A DNA stretch of 64,000 bases from Paenibacillus radicis (ex Xue et al. 2023) (lineage in GTDB: Bacteria; Bacillota; Bacilli; Paenibacillales; NBRC-103111), in NCBI RefSeq assembly GCF_024722015.1, contig NZ_JANQBD010000009.1, forward strand, positions 62,001 through 126,000, written 5' to 3'. The notes beneath the pieces were generated by a model. It searched no databases, had not been told where the DNA came from, and saw only the letters and a list, made by a program, of their open reading frames with translations. Of this stretch, positions 25,280 through 34,252 are shown piece after piece (the first letter of the stretch is position 1; each line of letters begins with the position of its first letter). The translations under genes and the position numbers were made by a program.

Positions 25280-25332
25280 GGCCGTTTCTCGTCCCTTCAT
25301 GCCTTATAGGCCAGGGAAGAAACGGTCTTTTT
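25280..25332. terminator. Bidirectional terminator between the catabolic locus and the MFS gene
   Basis: Arms GGCCGTTTCT and AGAAACGGTC with an inner TCCCT/AGGGA stem. The hairpin is preceded by a run of seven A and followed by five T, so it can end transcription from both the aldolase gene (plus strand) and the MFS gene (minus strand). Confidence 0.88.
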
Positions 25333-25349
25333 ATTGTTTCTAGCGTCCC

Positions 25350-26558
25350 TCAGCGCCTCTTTGAAGGAAATCCGTGTTCTCTAGAGCGCCACGCTACTAG
25401 TAGCGCAAGGATCAGTAGAATAAACAATGCCCACGGGAAGGAGCTGACACCAAGTGTTTCGATAAGAATACCGCCTATCACACCGCCACCGCCGATGGCT
25501 AGGTTCCATGCCGTCACCAGCATCGACTGGGCCACATTTGCACTTTCGCCAGCAGCTTCAGCAACTGCTGTTTGTAGTAGAGTTGCCGCACCCCCGAACG
25601 TCAATCCCCACACAACAACCACTAGGTAGATTACGACGGGCTGGCTGCTACTTATGCCTAGCACGACGGACACCAAGGCAAAAGCAGTGAGGCTAATTAT
25701 AACCAATGGCCGCAGTTTGCGGTCGATCAACACACCAATAACCCAGATGCCAACAAGCGCTGTAATACCGAAAACAAGCAGTACTAAGTCAACGTGCTTG
25801 ATAAGCCCAGCCTGTTCAAGATACGGTGCAATATAGGTATAAAGGATATTATGGGCTAGCACCCAGGCCAGAACTACAAATAGTACGGGCCGTACCCCCG
25901 GAATAACAAAGACCTTATAGAGAGGGAGCTGCTTATCGGCGGCCTCTCCTGGATAGTCCGGTAGCTTACAAAGCACCCAAGCAACCAGCATCAGAGCCAA
26001 CAGCGACATGATTCCAAAGACAGAGCGCCAGCCCACAAGGGCACCGAGAAATGTTCCAGCAGGGACACCGAGTGCAAGGGCGAGAGGCGTCCCGACCATC
26101 GCCACCGCCATAGCTCGTCCCTTGAGCGACTCCGGCACCATGCGCCGGGCATAGCCTGCTATCATGCCCCATAATATACCAGCGGATACACCCGCGAAGA
26201 ATCGAGCTGCCAGCGTCAGTGTATAGCTGGAAGAAAGAGTGGTGATGGTGTTGAATACTAGAAAGCCAAGGATGCACACTAGTAGCAGTGGTCGCCGCCG
26301 CCATCCGCGCGTAGCGGTCGTTAAGGGAAACGCGGCCAATAGTGAGCCAAGGGCGTACAAGGTAACGAGTTGACCCGCTAGAGCTTCCGAAACTCCAAGC
26401 CCTTCACCTATCTGGAGTAGCAAACCGGCGGGAATCGTTTCGGTAAGGATACAGATAAAACCTGTCATTGCAAGGGCGAGTAATCCAGCCCATGGGAGAC
26501 GATCGGAAGAGAGGGTGCTGGAGACACTTTTTGTGGCAGAAGTTGTGTTAAGACTCAT
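25350..26558 (-). CDS. MFS transporter, sugar/drug efflux type
   Basis: A 402 aa protein with 12 predicted helices. The motif A-like loop between helices 2 and 3 is 'LTTATRGWRRRPLLLVCIL', and helix 5 carries the glycine/proline-rich antiporter motif 'GTPLALALGVPAGTFLGALV'. This is the DHA1 pattern shared by AraJ/YdhP-like exporters. The substrate is not predictable. It lies downstream of a serine hydrolase gene on the minus strand, with an inverted repeat between them, and divergent from an Lrp-type regulator that may control both. Confidence 0.85.
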   Translation of the reverse strand: MSLNTTSATKSVSSTLSSDRLPWAGLLALAMTGFICILTETIPAGLLLQIGEGLGVSEALAGQLVTLYALGSLLAAFPLTTATRGWRRRPLLLVCILGFLVFNTITTLSSSYTLTLAARFFAGVSAGILWGMIAGYARRMVPESLKGRAMAVAMVGTPLALALGVPAGTFLGALVGWRSVFGIMSLLALMLVAWVLCKLPDYPGEAADKQLPLYKVFVIPGVRPVLFVVLAWVLAHNILYTYIAPYLEQAGLIKHVDLVLLVFGITALVGIWVIGVLIDRKLRPLVIISLTAFALVSVVLGISSSQPVVIYLVVVVWGLTFGGAATLLQTAVAEAAGESANVAQSMLVTAWNLAIGGGGVIGGILIETLGVSSFPWALFILLILALLVAWRSREHGFPSKRR

Positions 26559-26688
26559 TTCAGAAGTACCTCTCTTTTATTAATTGTAGATTATATGATC
26601 TACTGCCAAAGCGATTAATGACTAACAGAATTAAGTTAGGTTTTGTTATAGATTCTAATAACTACTCCTACAGTATCGTGTTACACAA

Positions 26689-26721
26689 GAGCCTTCGTCG
26701 GTTCGTGCCGAACCAAGGCTC
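26689..26721 (-). terminator. Stem-loop after the serine hydrolase gene
   Basis: Nested arms GAGCCTT/AAGGCTC and GGTTCG/CGAACC form a long stem just past the stop of the minus-strand hydrolase. On that strand it is followed by TTGTGT rather than a clean T tract, so it may be a weak terminator or an attenuator ahead of the MFS gene. Confidence 0.5.
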
Positions 26722-26734
26722 TCGTGTTCGTTCA

Positions 26735-27910
26735 CTATTTCTTGATTCTGTCATAAACGGCTTCACAAAGGTCAATAGTAAACTGGCCTGACATGCCTTC
26801 CAGTGCAGTATTGGTGAACGCAACAACGCTAAGCCGCTGCTTAGGATCGACGAACCATGAATGACCATAGGTACCGCCCATGCGCCATGTACCCGGGGAT
26901 TCCGGAGTTTCCGCGACGACAGGATCCTTGAGCAGCGTAATCCCTAAGCCGAAGCTTCGGCCTGGCCAAAAAGCCATCGGCAGATCACCGATCTGGTTGG
27001 TAGTCATTTCGCGAACCAGAGACTCCGGGAGCAGGGGAGCACCGCCCTTGCGTAATGTTTCCAGCAGATTCAAAAAGTCTCCTGCGCTACCAACCATGCC
27101 GGCTCCCCCAGAAGGATAGGCTGAGCCGTCAAGTGCCCGGCCAGGGGCCAGCCGGAAGCCCGCCGTGCCCTCCACAAAGGCAATGCTGTCGGGATCATGC
27201 ATAGGCCGTGGCTCTAGAACATCATTAGCGTAGGCCGTGGCTAGTCGCTCTGGATCGACTGCAATAAAACCGGTGTCGCTCATGCCAAGCGGCTTTGTCA
27301 CCAGCGAATGTATAGCCTCGCTGAGCGATGTTTCTGTGACCTTTGCAATTACTGCTCCCAACACATCTGTCGCAATGGAATATTTCCACTCGGTGCCTGG
27401 CGTATAGAGGAGCGGAACAGAGGCAATACGACGCAGGTTCTCTTCTAAAGTAATCCCGGGTTGATCCATGCCATCCGATACCCCGGCTTGTTGATAGGAA
27501 CCGTTCTTTTCTTGAAAGAAGCGGTAAGTCAGACCCGCGGTGTGCGTCATCAGATGACGAATCGTCAATGTCGCGAACTCACCGTTCTGCAAACGTGGCC
27601 GAAATTCTGGAAGCCAACGATCAACACGGTCGTCCAACTGTAAACGACCTTGCGCAACTAGTACTAGGGCGGCCGTTGAAACGATAGGTTTGGTAACCGA
27701 AGCAAGCCTGAATAAGGCATCTTCTCGCATGGGCCGGTTCATCTCGCGGTCTGCAAGACCGGCAGCTCGGCTATAAACCAATACCCCATCTATTGCCACT
27801 TTAATGACAGCGCCAACCAGTCGCTTGTCTGCAAGCGTTCGATTGATTACTTCATCGATGCGATCTGGTAAACACTCTGGATTCATTTTGTTTGTATATA
27901 ACATACCCAA
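26735..27910 (-). CDS. Serine hydrolase of the beta-lactamase (class C/PBP4-like esterase) family
   Basis: A 391 aa protein. The catalytic SxxK is 'SVTK' in 'FRLASVTKPIVSTAALVL' (near residue 71). The second motif YxN is replaced by Tyr-Ser-Ile in 'WKYSIATDVLG', and the third conserved element is 'GGTYGHSWFVDP' (HxG-type region). It has no signal peptide, so it is probably a cytoplasmic esterase (EstB-like) or an exported enzyme by another route, not a true resistance beta-lactamase. The start is a TTG at 27910 about 8 nt after AAAGGATG, or the ATG at 27904. It faces the Lrp-type regulator gene across 172 nt. Confidence 0.85.
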   Translation of the reverse strand: MGMLYTNKMNPECLPDRIDEVINRTLADKRLVGAVIKVAIDGVLVYSRAAGLADREMNRPMREDALFRLASVTKPIVSTAALVLVAQGRLQLDDRVDRWLPEFRPRLQNGEFATLTIRHLMTHTAGLTYRFFQEKNGSYQQAGVSDGMDQPGITLEENLRRIASVPLLYTPGTEWKYSIATDVLGAVIAKVTETSLSEAIHSLVTKPLGMSDTGFIAVDPERLATAYANDVLEPRPMHDPDSIAFVEGTAGFRLAPGRALDGSAYPSGGAGMVGSAGDFLNLLETLRKGGAPLLPESLVREMTTNQIGDLPMAFWPGRSFGLGITLLKDPVVAETPESPGTWRMGGTYGHSWFVDPKQRLSVVAFTNTALEGMSGQFTIDLCEAVYDRIKK

Positions 27911-28082
27911 CAGTCTTCATCCTTTCGGAATAGTTAAAGTTTTTTTCACTTTACTATTGTAAGTTTATTATATAAAATTAGTTATATCGATTACATAAGG
28001 TAATTAAGTTAAATTGGCCATGTAACGATTGATTACAAGCTAGTTTATAGACAATACCTTAAATTTAAAGGAGTCGATTTCA

Positions 28083-28541
28083 ATGGACCATGTTGATAAG
28101 CAAATCCTTTTCCATCTACAAAGCCAAGCGAGAATTTCAATGACAGAACTGGGGAAATGTGTTGGTTTATCACAACCCGCAGTAACGGAAAGAGTTAGGC
28201 GTATGGAGGAAAAAGGGGTCATCAGCGAGTATCGCACCATCATTTCTCCCGAAAAAATTGGAAAAAACGCTGCTGCTTACATGCTGTTTCATTCAAGGGA
28301 TTGTAACGCATTCCTAGAATTCTGCCGCTCAACTCCCGATGTGGTCGAATGTTACCGTATTAGTGGAGAACATAATTACTTATTAAAAGTAATGACCGAA
28401 TCCACACGAGCCCTTGAGGAGTTCGGAAATCAATGTGATAAATACGGGACCTACACGATTCTGATCGTAATGTCATCGCCAATCGATCATAAATTTCTTA
28501 TACCTTCACTTGAAGAAGCAAATTTAAATATGCTGAATTAG
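28083..28541 (+). CDS. Lrp/AsnC family transcriptional regulator
   Basis: A 152 aa regulator. The N-terminal winged helix has 'DKQILFHLQSQARISMTEL' and recognition helix 'VGLSQPAVTERVRRMEEKGV'. The C-terminal RAM effector domain contains 'PDVVECYRISGEHNYLLKV'. Family members bind amino acids or other small molecules and often control a divergent gene. The ATG follows AAAGGAG. The AT-rich intergenic region upstream, shared with the serine hydrolase gene, is the probable operator. The hydrolase and MFS exporter may thus be its targets. Confidence 0.9.
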   Translation: MDHVDKQILFHLQSQARISMTELGKCVGLSQPAVTERVRRMEEKGVISEYRTIISPEKIGKNAAAYMLFHSRDCNAFLEFCRSTPDVVECYRISGEHNYLLKVMTESTRALEEFGNQCDKYGTYTILIVMSSPIDHKFLIPSLEEANLNMLN

Positions 28542-28688
28542 ATAGATGTAGTAAAAGCAATATAAAAAATGGCGCACCCAGTCAGTCTACAACTTTATTT
28601 ACTTTTAACACTTGGGATAAGATAGCCGCGTGCGTTAGTTGGTTTTTTGCATAACCTATAGTAAATGTTGTGAAAAACAGACGGGAAG

Positions 28689-28718
28689 GTGACAACGGGC
28701 CTGTTTTTGCGATATAAT
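28689..28718 (+). promoter_or_regulatory. Sigma-A promoter of ychF
   Basis: GTGACA at 28689-28694 and a perfect TATAAT at 28713-28718 with an 18-bp spacer. The expected start is near 28725, about 40 nt before ychF. Confidence 0.65.
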
Positions 28719-28766
28719 ACCTATTTAGGGATATTGAATAATGATTACTAAGGAGTTGTCCTATAA

Positions 28767-29867
28767 ATGGCTTTAAAAGCGGGGATCGTGGGTTTGCCGA
28801 ACGTGGGAAAATCCACTTTATTTAATGCAATTACGCAAGCGGGCGCCGAATCGGCGAACTACCCTTTTTGCACGATAGATCCGAATGTGGGCGTAGTAGA
28901 GGTGCCGGACGAGCGGCTTGTTAAGCTGACTGAGCTTGTGGTTCCAAAAAGTGTGGTGCCTACCGCATTTGAATTCATTGATATCGCCGGTATAGTTAAG
29001 GGCGCCAGCAAGGGAGAAGGACTTGGCAACAAGTTTCTTGCGCATATTAGAGAAGTAGACGCTATCGTGCATGTTGTGCGTTGCTTTCAAGACGAGAATA
29101 TTACGCATGTATCCGGTACGGTCAACCCCATTAGTGATATCGAGACGATTAATCTGGAGCTTATTTTGGCTGATGTGGAGTCAGTTGAGAAGCGGATTGA
29201 CCGTTCCCGTAAAAATATGAAGGGCGGCGACAAAAAGTACGCGGCGGAAGTCGAATGCCTGGAACGTGTGAAGGATGCTTTGTACAACGATAAGCCTGCA
29301 CGCAGCGTTGATTTGAGCGAAGATGAGAAGCTCTTGATTCGCGATCTGCATTTGTTGACGATGAAGCCGATGCTGTATGCAGCCAACGTTAGCGAAGAAG
29401 AAGTAGCATCCGCTGAAGACAATCCTTTTGTGTTAAAAGTGCGCGAGTACGCGGCGCTGGAAGGTGCGGAAGTAGTTCCGATCAGTGCGAAGGTGGAGTC
29501 GGAGATTGCCGAGCTGGAAGGCGAAGACAAAGCAATGTTCCTTGAGGAGCTGGGCCTACAGGAATCCGGCTTGAATCGTTTGATTAAAGCGGCCTATAAG
29601 CTGCTAGGGCTTTACACTTATTTTACTGCAGGCGTACAGGAAGTTCGCGCATGGACGATTCGCATGGGTACGAAAGCCCCGCAAGCCGCGGGAGTTATTC
29701 ATACAGATTTTGAACGTGGTTTTATCCGTGCGGAAGTGGTTGCCTATGAGGACTTGGTCAATGCCGGTTCAATGAATGCGGCGAAGGAAAAAGGCCAGGT
29801 TCGTTTGGAAGGTAAAGAATACGTTGTAAAAGATGGCGATGTCATGCATTTCCGATTCAACGTATAG
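28767..29867 (+). CDS. ychF: Redox-regulated ribosome-binding GTPase/ATPase YchF (Obg-like ATPase)
   Basis: A 366 aa protein. P-loop '[12 protein letters not shown]' is at residues 8-19, switch region '[20 protein letters not shown]' follows, and the altered G4 motif 'YAANVSEEE' gives the ATP preference known for YchF instead of NKxD. The C-terminal TGS domain has '[13 protein letters not shown]' and '[13 protein letters not shown]'. It binds ribosomes and is involved in translation and stress responses. Length matches the family. It lies ahead of prfA, with 183 nt between. Confidence 0.97.
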   Translation: MALKAGIVGLPNVGKSTLFNAITQAGAESANYPFCTIDPNVGVVEVPDERLVKLTELVVPKSVVPTAFEFIDIAGIVKGASKGEGLGNKFLAHIREVDAIVHVVRCFQDENITHVSGTVNPISDIETINLELILADVESVEKRIDRSRKNMKGGDKKYAAEVECLERVKDALYNDKPARSVDLSEDEKLLIRDLHLLTMKPMLYAANVSEEEVASAEDNPFVLKVREYAALEGAEVVPISAKVESEIAELEGEDKAMFLEELGLQESGLNRLIKAAYKLLGLYTYFTAGVQEVRAWTIRMGTKAPQAAGVIHTDFERGFIRAEVVAYEDLVNAGSMNAAKEKGQVRLEGKEYVVKDGDVMHFRFNV

Positions 29868-30050
29868 CGTTGCTTTCGGATGAAAATAGATCTGCAAGTT
29901 AGAGCGGACGAATTCATAATCAGTCGGTTAAAAGCGTAGGGCGGAGTTGCCCCGGCAGGGGTTAGCACGTTTCCTGCGGGTGGCATCTCGGCCCTTCTCG
30001 GCGAGATGAGCATTACCGAATACAAATTTCAGTACAAGGGGTGAATTATT

Positions 30051-31124
30051 GTGTTAGACAGATTACAATCACTGGCGGACCGCTATGAAAAATTAAGCGA
30101 GCTACTTTGCGATCCCGATGTTACAAGCGATACGAAAAAGCTGCGGGAATATTCCAAGGAGCAATCGGACTTGCAGGAATCCTATGAAGCTTACACGGAA
30201 TATAAGAGCGTTGTGGAGCAGCATGATGCCGCTCGAGCTATGCAGAATGAGAAGCTGGATGACGAAATGCGTGAGCTTGTGAAAATGGAGCTTGATGAGC
30301 TTTCGCAGCGCAAGGAGGAGCTGGAGGCGCGCATTAATATTTTGATGCTGCCGAAGGATCCGAATGATGACAAGAACGTAATCGTGGAAATTCGTGGAGC
30401 AGCTGGCGGAGATGAAGCGGCGTTGTTCGCCTCCGACCTTTACCGTATGTATACCAAATATGCTGACGTACAAGGCTGGCGGACCGAAATCATGGATGTT
30501 AACATGAATGATTTGGGCGGATTTAAAGAGATTATTTTTATGGTTAACGGAAAAGGCGCATACAGCAAGCTGAAATACGAAAGCGGCGCGCATCGCGTGC
30601 AACGGATTCCTACAACGGAATCGGGCGGCAGAATCCATACCTCAACTTCAACGGTGGCCGTTATGCCGGAGATGGAAGAATTCGATATCGAAATTCACGA
30701 TAGCGACATTCGAGTGGATACGTTTTGTTCCAGCGGTGCTGGCGGACAGTCCGTTAATACGACCAAATCAGCGGTTCGTGTAACGCATGTACCGACGGGC
30801 ATTGTTGCTACGTGTCAGGATGGCAAATCGCAGAACTCCAATAAAGACAAGGCACTGCAGGTGCTTCGGGCGCGGATTTTTGACAAGTTCCAGCAGGAGG
30901 AAATGTCCAAATATGCTGGTGACCGGAAAAGCAAGGTCGGTACCGGTGACCGCAGTGAACGAATTCGGACTTACAACTTCCCGCAAAGCCGGGTAACAGA
31001 TCACCGTATTGGGTTGACGCTGCATCGACTTGATGCTGTTCTGAACGGCGATATGGGAGAGATTGTTTCCGCATTGACGATTGCCGCGCAATCGGATTTG
31101 ATGGATAAAGGAGATCAAGAATAA
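30051..31124 (+). CDS. prfA: Peptide chain release factor 1
   Basis: A 357 aa factor that reads UAA and UAG and triggers peptide release. The GGQ motif at residues 231-233 ('[16 protein letters not shown]') is the site methylated by PrmC, encoded next. The stop-reading motif region around '[20 protein letters not shown]' contains Pro-Thr (PxT type: 'PTTE'), as in RF1. The start is a GTG at 30051 after AAGGGGTGA. It is followed by prmC after 4 nt. Confidence 0.97.
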   Translation: MLDRLQSLADRYEKLSELLCDPDVTSDTKKLREYSKEQSDLQESYEAYTEYKSVVEQHDAARAMQNEKLDDEMRELVKMELDELSQRKEELEARINILMLPKDPNDDKNVIVEIRGAAGGDEAALFASDLYRMYTKYADVQGWRTEIMDVNMNDLGGFKEIIFMVNGKGAYSKLKYESGAHRVQRIPTTESGGRIHTSTSTVAVMPEMEEFDIEIHDSDIRVDTFCSSGAGGQSVNTTKSAVRVTHVPTGIVATCQDGKSQNSNKDKALQVLRARIFDKFQQEEMSKYAGDRKSKVGTGDRSERIRTYNFPQSRVTDHRIGLTLHRLDAVLNGDMGEIVSALTIAAQSDLMDKGDQE

Positions 31125-31128
31125 ACCG

Positions 31129-32055
31129 ATGACCGCTGAACAGCAGTTGACGATACGTGAAGCCTATGTTGAGGCTTCTTCTTTTTTGCAGGGGCATCAA
31201 GTGCAGGAGGCGGCTAACTGCGCGGATTTGCTTTTACAGCATGTGCTTGGTTTTACGCGCAGCGAGCTGCTTTTACGTTGGCAAGAAATGTTCCCCGTAG
31301 AACAATTGGAGCTGTGGCAGCAGCTGTTGAAGCGTAAGGCAGCAGGGGAACCGGTACAATATATTATCGGGGAGCAGGAGTTTTATGGGCTCCCTTTTAC
31401 GGTGAATCCTGCGGTGCTGATCCCGCGGCCAGAGACGGAGCTGCTGGTGGAGCAGGTGGTGCTGCTCGGGAAACGGCTGTGGCCGGAACTGGCAGAGAGC
31501 GGAGCAGATCAGGAGCGGGAGGCAGGAGCGGGCCCGCTGATCGCGGACATCGGCGCAGGAAGCGGGGCGATCGCAGTGAGCCTCGCCGTGCAATGCCCGC
31601 AATGGCGCATCATGAGCTCCGACATCTCGCCGGCTGCGCTGGCGGTAGCTGGAGCGAATGCGGAGCGCCACGGTGTTAGCGAGCGGGTCGACTTCACAGA
31701 AGGAGACTTGCTCGTGCCTTATATCGAGCGCGGCCTGCGGCTCGATGCAGTGGTGTCTAATCCGCCGTATATTCCGGAGGCGGATGAAGAGGGGCTGCAG
31801 CCTGAGGTGCGGCTGTATGAGCCTCGCACCGCGCTGTATGGCGGGGCGGATGGGCTTGTGCTGTACCGGCGGTTAGCTGCACAGCTCAAAGAGCTGCCGG
31901 CGATGCCGGCGCTGGTCGGGCTTGAGGTGGGGCTTGGCCAAGCTCAGGCGGTAGCGAAGCTGCTCAGTGATGCCGCCGAATGGGATCAAATCCGGATTAT
32001 ACCGGATTTGGCTGGTATAGAACGGCATGTTATTGCTGTTCGTTATACCCGATAA
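31129..32055 (+). CDS. prmC: Release factor glutamine N5-methyltransferase
   Basis: A 308 aa methyltransferase that methylates the GGQ glutamine of RF1 and RF2. The N-terminal helical domain ends near 'EPVQYIIGEQEFYGL'. SAM motif I is 'IADIGAGSGAIAVSLA' and the catalytic NPPY is in 'AVVSNPPYIPEADEEG'. There is a short extra polar stretch before motif I ('AESGADQEREAGAGP'), and the local base composition of the middle of the gene is markedly GC-rich. The gene starts 4 nt after prfA, with AAAGGAG inside the end of prfA, as in B. subtilis. Confidence 0.95.
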   Translation: MTAEQQLTIREAYVEASSFLQGHQVQEAANCADLLLQHVLGFTRSELLLRWQEMFPVEQLELWQQLLKRKAAGEPVQYIIGEQEFYGLPFTVNPAVLIPRPETELLVEQVVLLGKRLWPELAESGADQEREAGAGPLIADIGAGSGAIAVSLAVQCPQWRIMSSDISPAALAVAGANAERHGVSERVDFTEGDLLVPYIERGLRLDAVVSNPPYIPEADEEGLQPEVRLYEPRTALYGGADGLVLYRRLAAQLKELPAMPALVGLEVGLGQAQAVAKLLSDAAEWDQIRIIPDLAGIERHVIAVRYTR

Positions 32056-32058
32056 GTA

Positions 32059-32101
32059 AGCAATCTATTAACTTAGTAACCTTTAAATTTAATAGATTGC
32101 T
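32059..32101. repeat. 13-bp perfect inverted repeat between prmC and spoIIR
   Basis: AGCAATCTATTAA (32059-32071) and TTAATAGATTGCT (32089-32101) form a perfect 13-bp stem with a 17-nt loop, starting 3 nt after the prmC stop. No T tract follows. It may act as a processing or stability element, a weak terminator or a protein-binding site. Confidence 0.6.
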
Positions 32102-32179
32102 AGGTTTAAACTCTCTCGCATAGGACCATACTAGGACTATGATATCGATTAGCAGCGATGCGGGAGAGGCGGCTTGGCT

Positions 32180-32980
32180 ATGGTAAAACGGACTTCATGG
32201 AAACGTTATGTTTATATTGTTTTTGCACTTATTCTATTAATTACTTGCTGGGAAGCGAATCGTGAGCAAGGGGTAGTTTTGGCATCGGGGGTAAACCAAG
32301 CTTCAGAAGGCTCTGGCGAAGTTATTCCACAGCAATCGATTAGACTGCGTATTTTGGCCAATTCCGACTCGCCTGCCGACCAATGGATCAAGCGCGAGGT
32401 GCGCGATGCTATTGTTGAACAGATGAACGAATGGGTTGATGAGCCTCAAGGTATTGAGGAAGCACGTGTGATAGTACGCAACCATTTGTCGGAGTTAAAC
32501 GAATTGGTAGGGAAAACGCTGCGCCAGAATGGGTTTTCCTATTCTTATGAGGCGGAGCTCGGAGTAGTTCCTTTTCCGGCCAAAATGTATGGAAATCAAA
32601 TATACCCGGCTGGCGATTATGAAGCACTTCGTGTATCCATTGGGACGGCGGAAGGGCAAAATTGGTGGTGCGTGTTGTTCCCCCCGCTGTGCTTTGTGAA
32701 TTCGGAAGCGATTGTTAAGAAAACGAATGCTGCAGACGCTGAGCTCAATGCTTCTGTTAATAAAGAAAATAGTTCATCACAGGATAAAAAGATGCAAACG
32801 GGCAAGGGAAATAAAACAGAAGCAGCAGATGGCGCAATAGATAAAAAAGCAACGGCCAAAGTAAGCGTAAAAGACGGTCATGCACAAGCTGCTAATGGAA
32901 TCCAAACGTCAGCTGAGCAGCCGGAAGTCCGATTCTTTCTTTGGGACATGTTGAAAAAGTTAGGTTCTTTATTCGCCTAA
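32180..32980 (+). CDS. spoIIR: Stage II sporulation protein R
   Basis: A 266 aa secreted signalling protein made in the forespore, needed to activate SpoIIGA and hence pro-sigma E processing in the mother cell. An N-terminal hydrophobic segment ('YVYIVFALILLITCW') is the export signal. The conserved family core 'IRLRILANSDSPADQWIKRE' lies near residues 55-74, and 'YPAGDYEALRVSIG' and 'NWWCVLFPPLCFV' follow. Unlike the shorter B. subtilis protein, it has a Lys/Ala/Ser-rich linker of about 55 residues and a hydrophobic C-terminal end ('FFLWDMLKKLGSLF'). I prefer the ATG at 32180; a TTG at 32174 is an alternative. Confidence 0.92.
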   Translation: MVKRTSWKRYVYIVFALILLITCWEANREQGVVLASGVNQASEGSGEVIPQQSIRLRILANSDSPADQWIKREVRDAIVEQMNEWVDEPQGIEEARVIVRNHLSELNELVGKTLRQNGFSYSYEAELGVVPFPAKMYGNQIYPAGDYEALRVSIGTAEGQNWWCVLFPPLCFVNSEAIVKKTNAADAELNASVNKENSSSQDKKMQTGKGNKTEAADGAIDKKATAKVSVKDGHAQAANGIQTSAEQPEVRFFLWDMLKKLGSLFA

Positions 32981-33038
32981 TGCGCCTAATTATGAGGGTT
33001 CATAAAGTCTATTTCATGACAAGGATGGGGCTTTGAAG

Positions 33039-34115
33039 ATGACAGTGAATTGGAAGGTTTCGGCAGTTTCGCCGCAGCCAGCGGAATTAGCAGAGGCGGC
33101 GAGGGTACTTCGCGAAGGCGGTGTTGTTGCTTTCCCTACTGAAACCGTCTATGGACTGGGTGCGGATGCACGGCAAACTGACGCGGTAATGAAGATTTTT
33201 TCAGCTAAAGGAAGACCATCGGATAATCCGTTAATTGTACATATAGCCAATCGGTCTCAAATCGAAGAGCTGGCCGCTCCTCCCGATGAGGCCGTTTCGC
33301 GTTTGTTGGACGCCTTCTGGCCCGGGCCCTTGACTGTAGTGCTGCCAGTCTTGCCCGGCGCACTTTCCCAGGTGGTGACCGCGGGGCTTAGCACAGTCGG
33401 GCTGCGCATGCCCGACCATCCCGTGGCGCTGCAGCTCCTTGCCGCTGCAGGCTGTCCCGTAGCCGCCCCGAGCGCCAATCGCTCGGGTAGACCGAGCCCA
33501 ACACTTGCTGCGCATGTGTTGGAGGATCTGGGCGGCCGCATCGACGGCATCGTCGATGGAGGGCCGACAGGCGTCGGGCTCGAGTCGACGGTCGTGGAGT
33601 ACATCCCTGCAGCCGCTGGCAGCGGAGGCGGAGGCGTACTCCACGTCCTGCGGCCCGGGGGCGTCACGGCAGCCCAGCTGCGCCGGGTGCTGCCTGAAGC
33701 AGAGGTGCGCGAGGCCTCCGCGCACCATGAACCCGCCCAGGCGCCGCGTGCGCCGGGCATGAAGTACACGCATTACGCGCCGCGCGGCGTAATGACCCTC
33801 GTTCAGGGCGATGCCTCTGAACGGGTGCTCGCTCGCTTGCAGCGCGAGCTCGATGAAGCCCACGCGCGCGGCGAACGCACAGGCGTGCTCACGTATCGCG
33901 AGCACGCTGATGCGCTGCGCGCGGACCATGTCGTCGCCTGCGGCAGCCTTGGCGACCTGGAAAGCGTGGCGCACGAGCTGTACGCCGCGCTGCGTGGTTT
34001 CGATGAAGCTGGCGTTGGCTTCATCGTTGCCGAAGCATGCCCCGAAACAGGGCTCGGGGCCGCTATTATGAACCGGCTTCGCAAAGCAGCCGGTGACCGT
34101 GTCATTCATGTATAA
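33039..34115 (+). CDS. ywlC: L-threonylcarbamoyladenylate synthase (Sua5/YwlC)
   Basis: A 358 aa enzyme that makes threonylcarbamoyl-AMP from threonine, bicarbonate and ATP for the t6A modification of tRNA. The YrdC domain (residues 15-210) has 'GGVVAFPTETVYGLGADA', 'KGRPSDNPLIVHI' and 'CPVAAPSANRSGRPSPT'. A linker with 'PGMKYTHYAP' follows, and then the C-terminal Sua5 domain. The two-domain length matches Sua5 rather than TsaC. From about 33300 to 34070 the gene is strikingly GC-rich compared with its neighbours. Start chosen at ATG 33039; TTG 33033 is possible. Confidence 0.94.
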   Translation: MTVNWKVSAVSPQPAELAEAARVLREGGVVAFPTETVYGLGADARQTDAVMKIFSAKGRPSDNPLIVHIANRSQIEELAAPPDEAVSRLLDAFWPGPLTVVLPVLPGALSQVVTAGLSTVGLRMPDHPVALQLLAAAGCPVAAPSANRSGRPSPTLAAHVLEDLGGRIDGIVDGGPTGVGLESTVVEYIPAAAGSGGGGVLHVLRPGGVTAAQLRRVLPEAEVREASAHHEPAQAPRAPGMKYTHYAPRGVMTLVQGDASERVLARLQRELDEAHARGERTGVLTYREHADALRADHVVACGSLGDLESVAHELYAALRGFDEAGVGFIVAEACPETGLGAAIMNRLRKAAGDRVIHV

Positions 34116-34252
34116 GCTGATTTTTGCCGAAGAAAAGCCGTTATAATTGGCTTGTGTTCTGCATGCACTCATTTTCCGAACGCCATCTCAGGTATGTTTA
34201 CCTCCTTGTCCGCATATGTTGATTAGGAATGGGACAGGGGGTAGAGGGGAAG

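Noticed and set aside
26735..27910. Beta-lactam resistance gene
   Set aside because: The SxxK motif is present but there is no signal peptide and the YxN motif is changed, so an esterase-type serine hydrolase is more likely.
32118..32143. Sigma F promoter of spoIIR
   Set aside because: GCATA and a GG-containing -10 candidate are present, but the spacing is about 11 bp instead of about 15, and the -10 agrees poorly.
33231..34172. Long minus-strand open frame opposite ywlC (about 313 codons)
   Set aside because: It is an antisense shadow of a GC-rich gene. The plus strand encodes a clear Sua5 protein, and the minus frame has no recognisable domain or ribosome site.
34116..34252. Manganese (yybP-ykoY) riboswitch before mntP
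   Set aside because: The gap is short and lacks the conserved aptamer core sequences.
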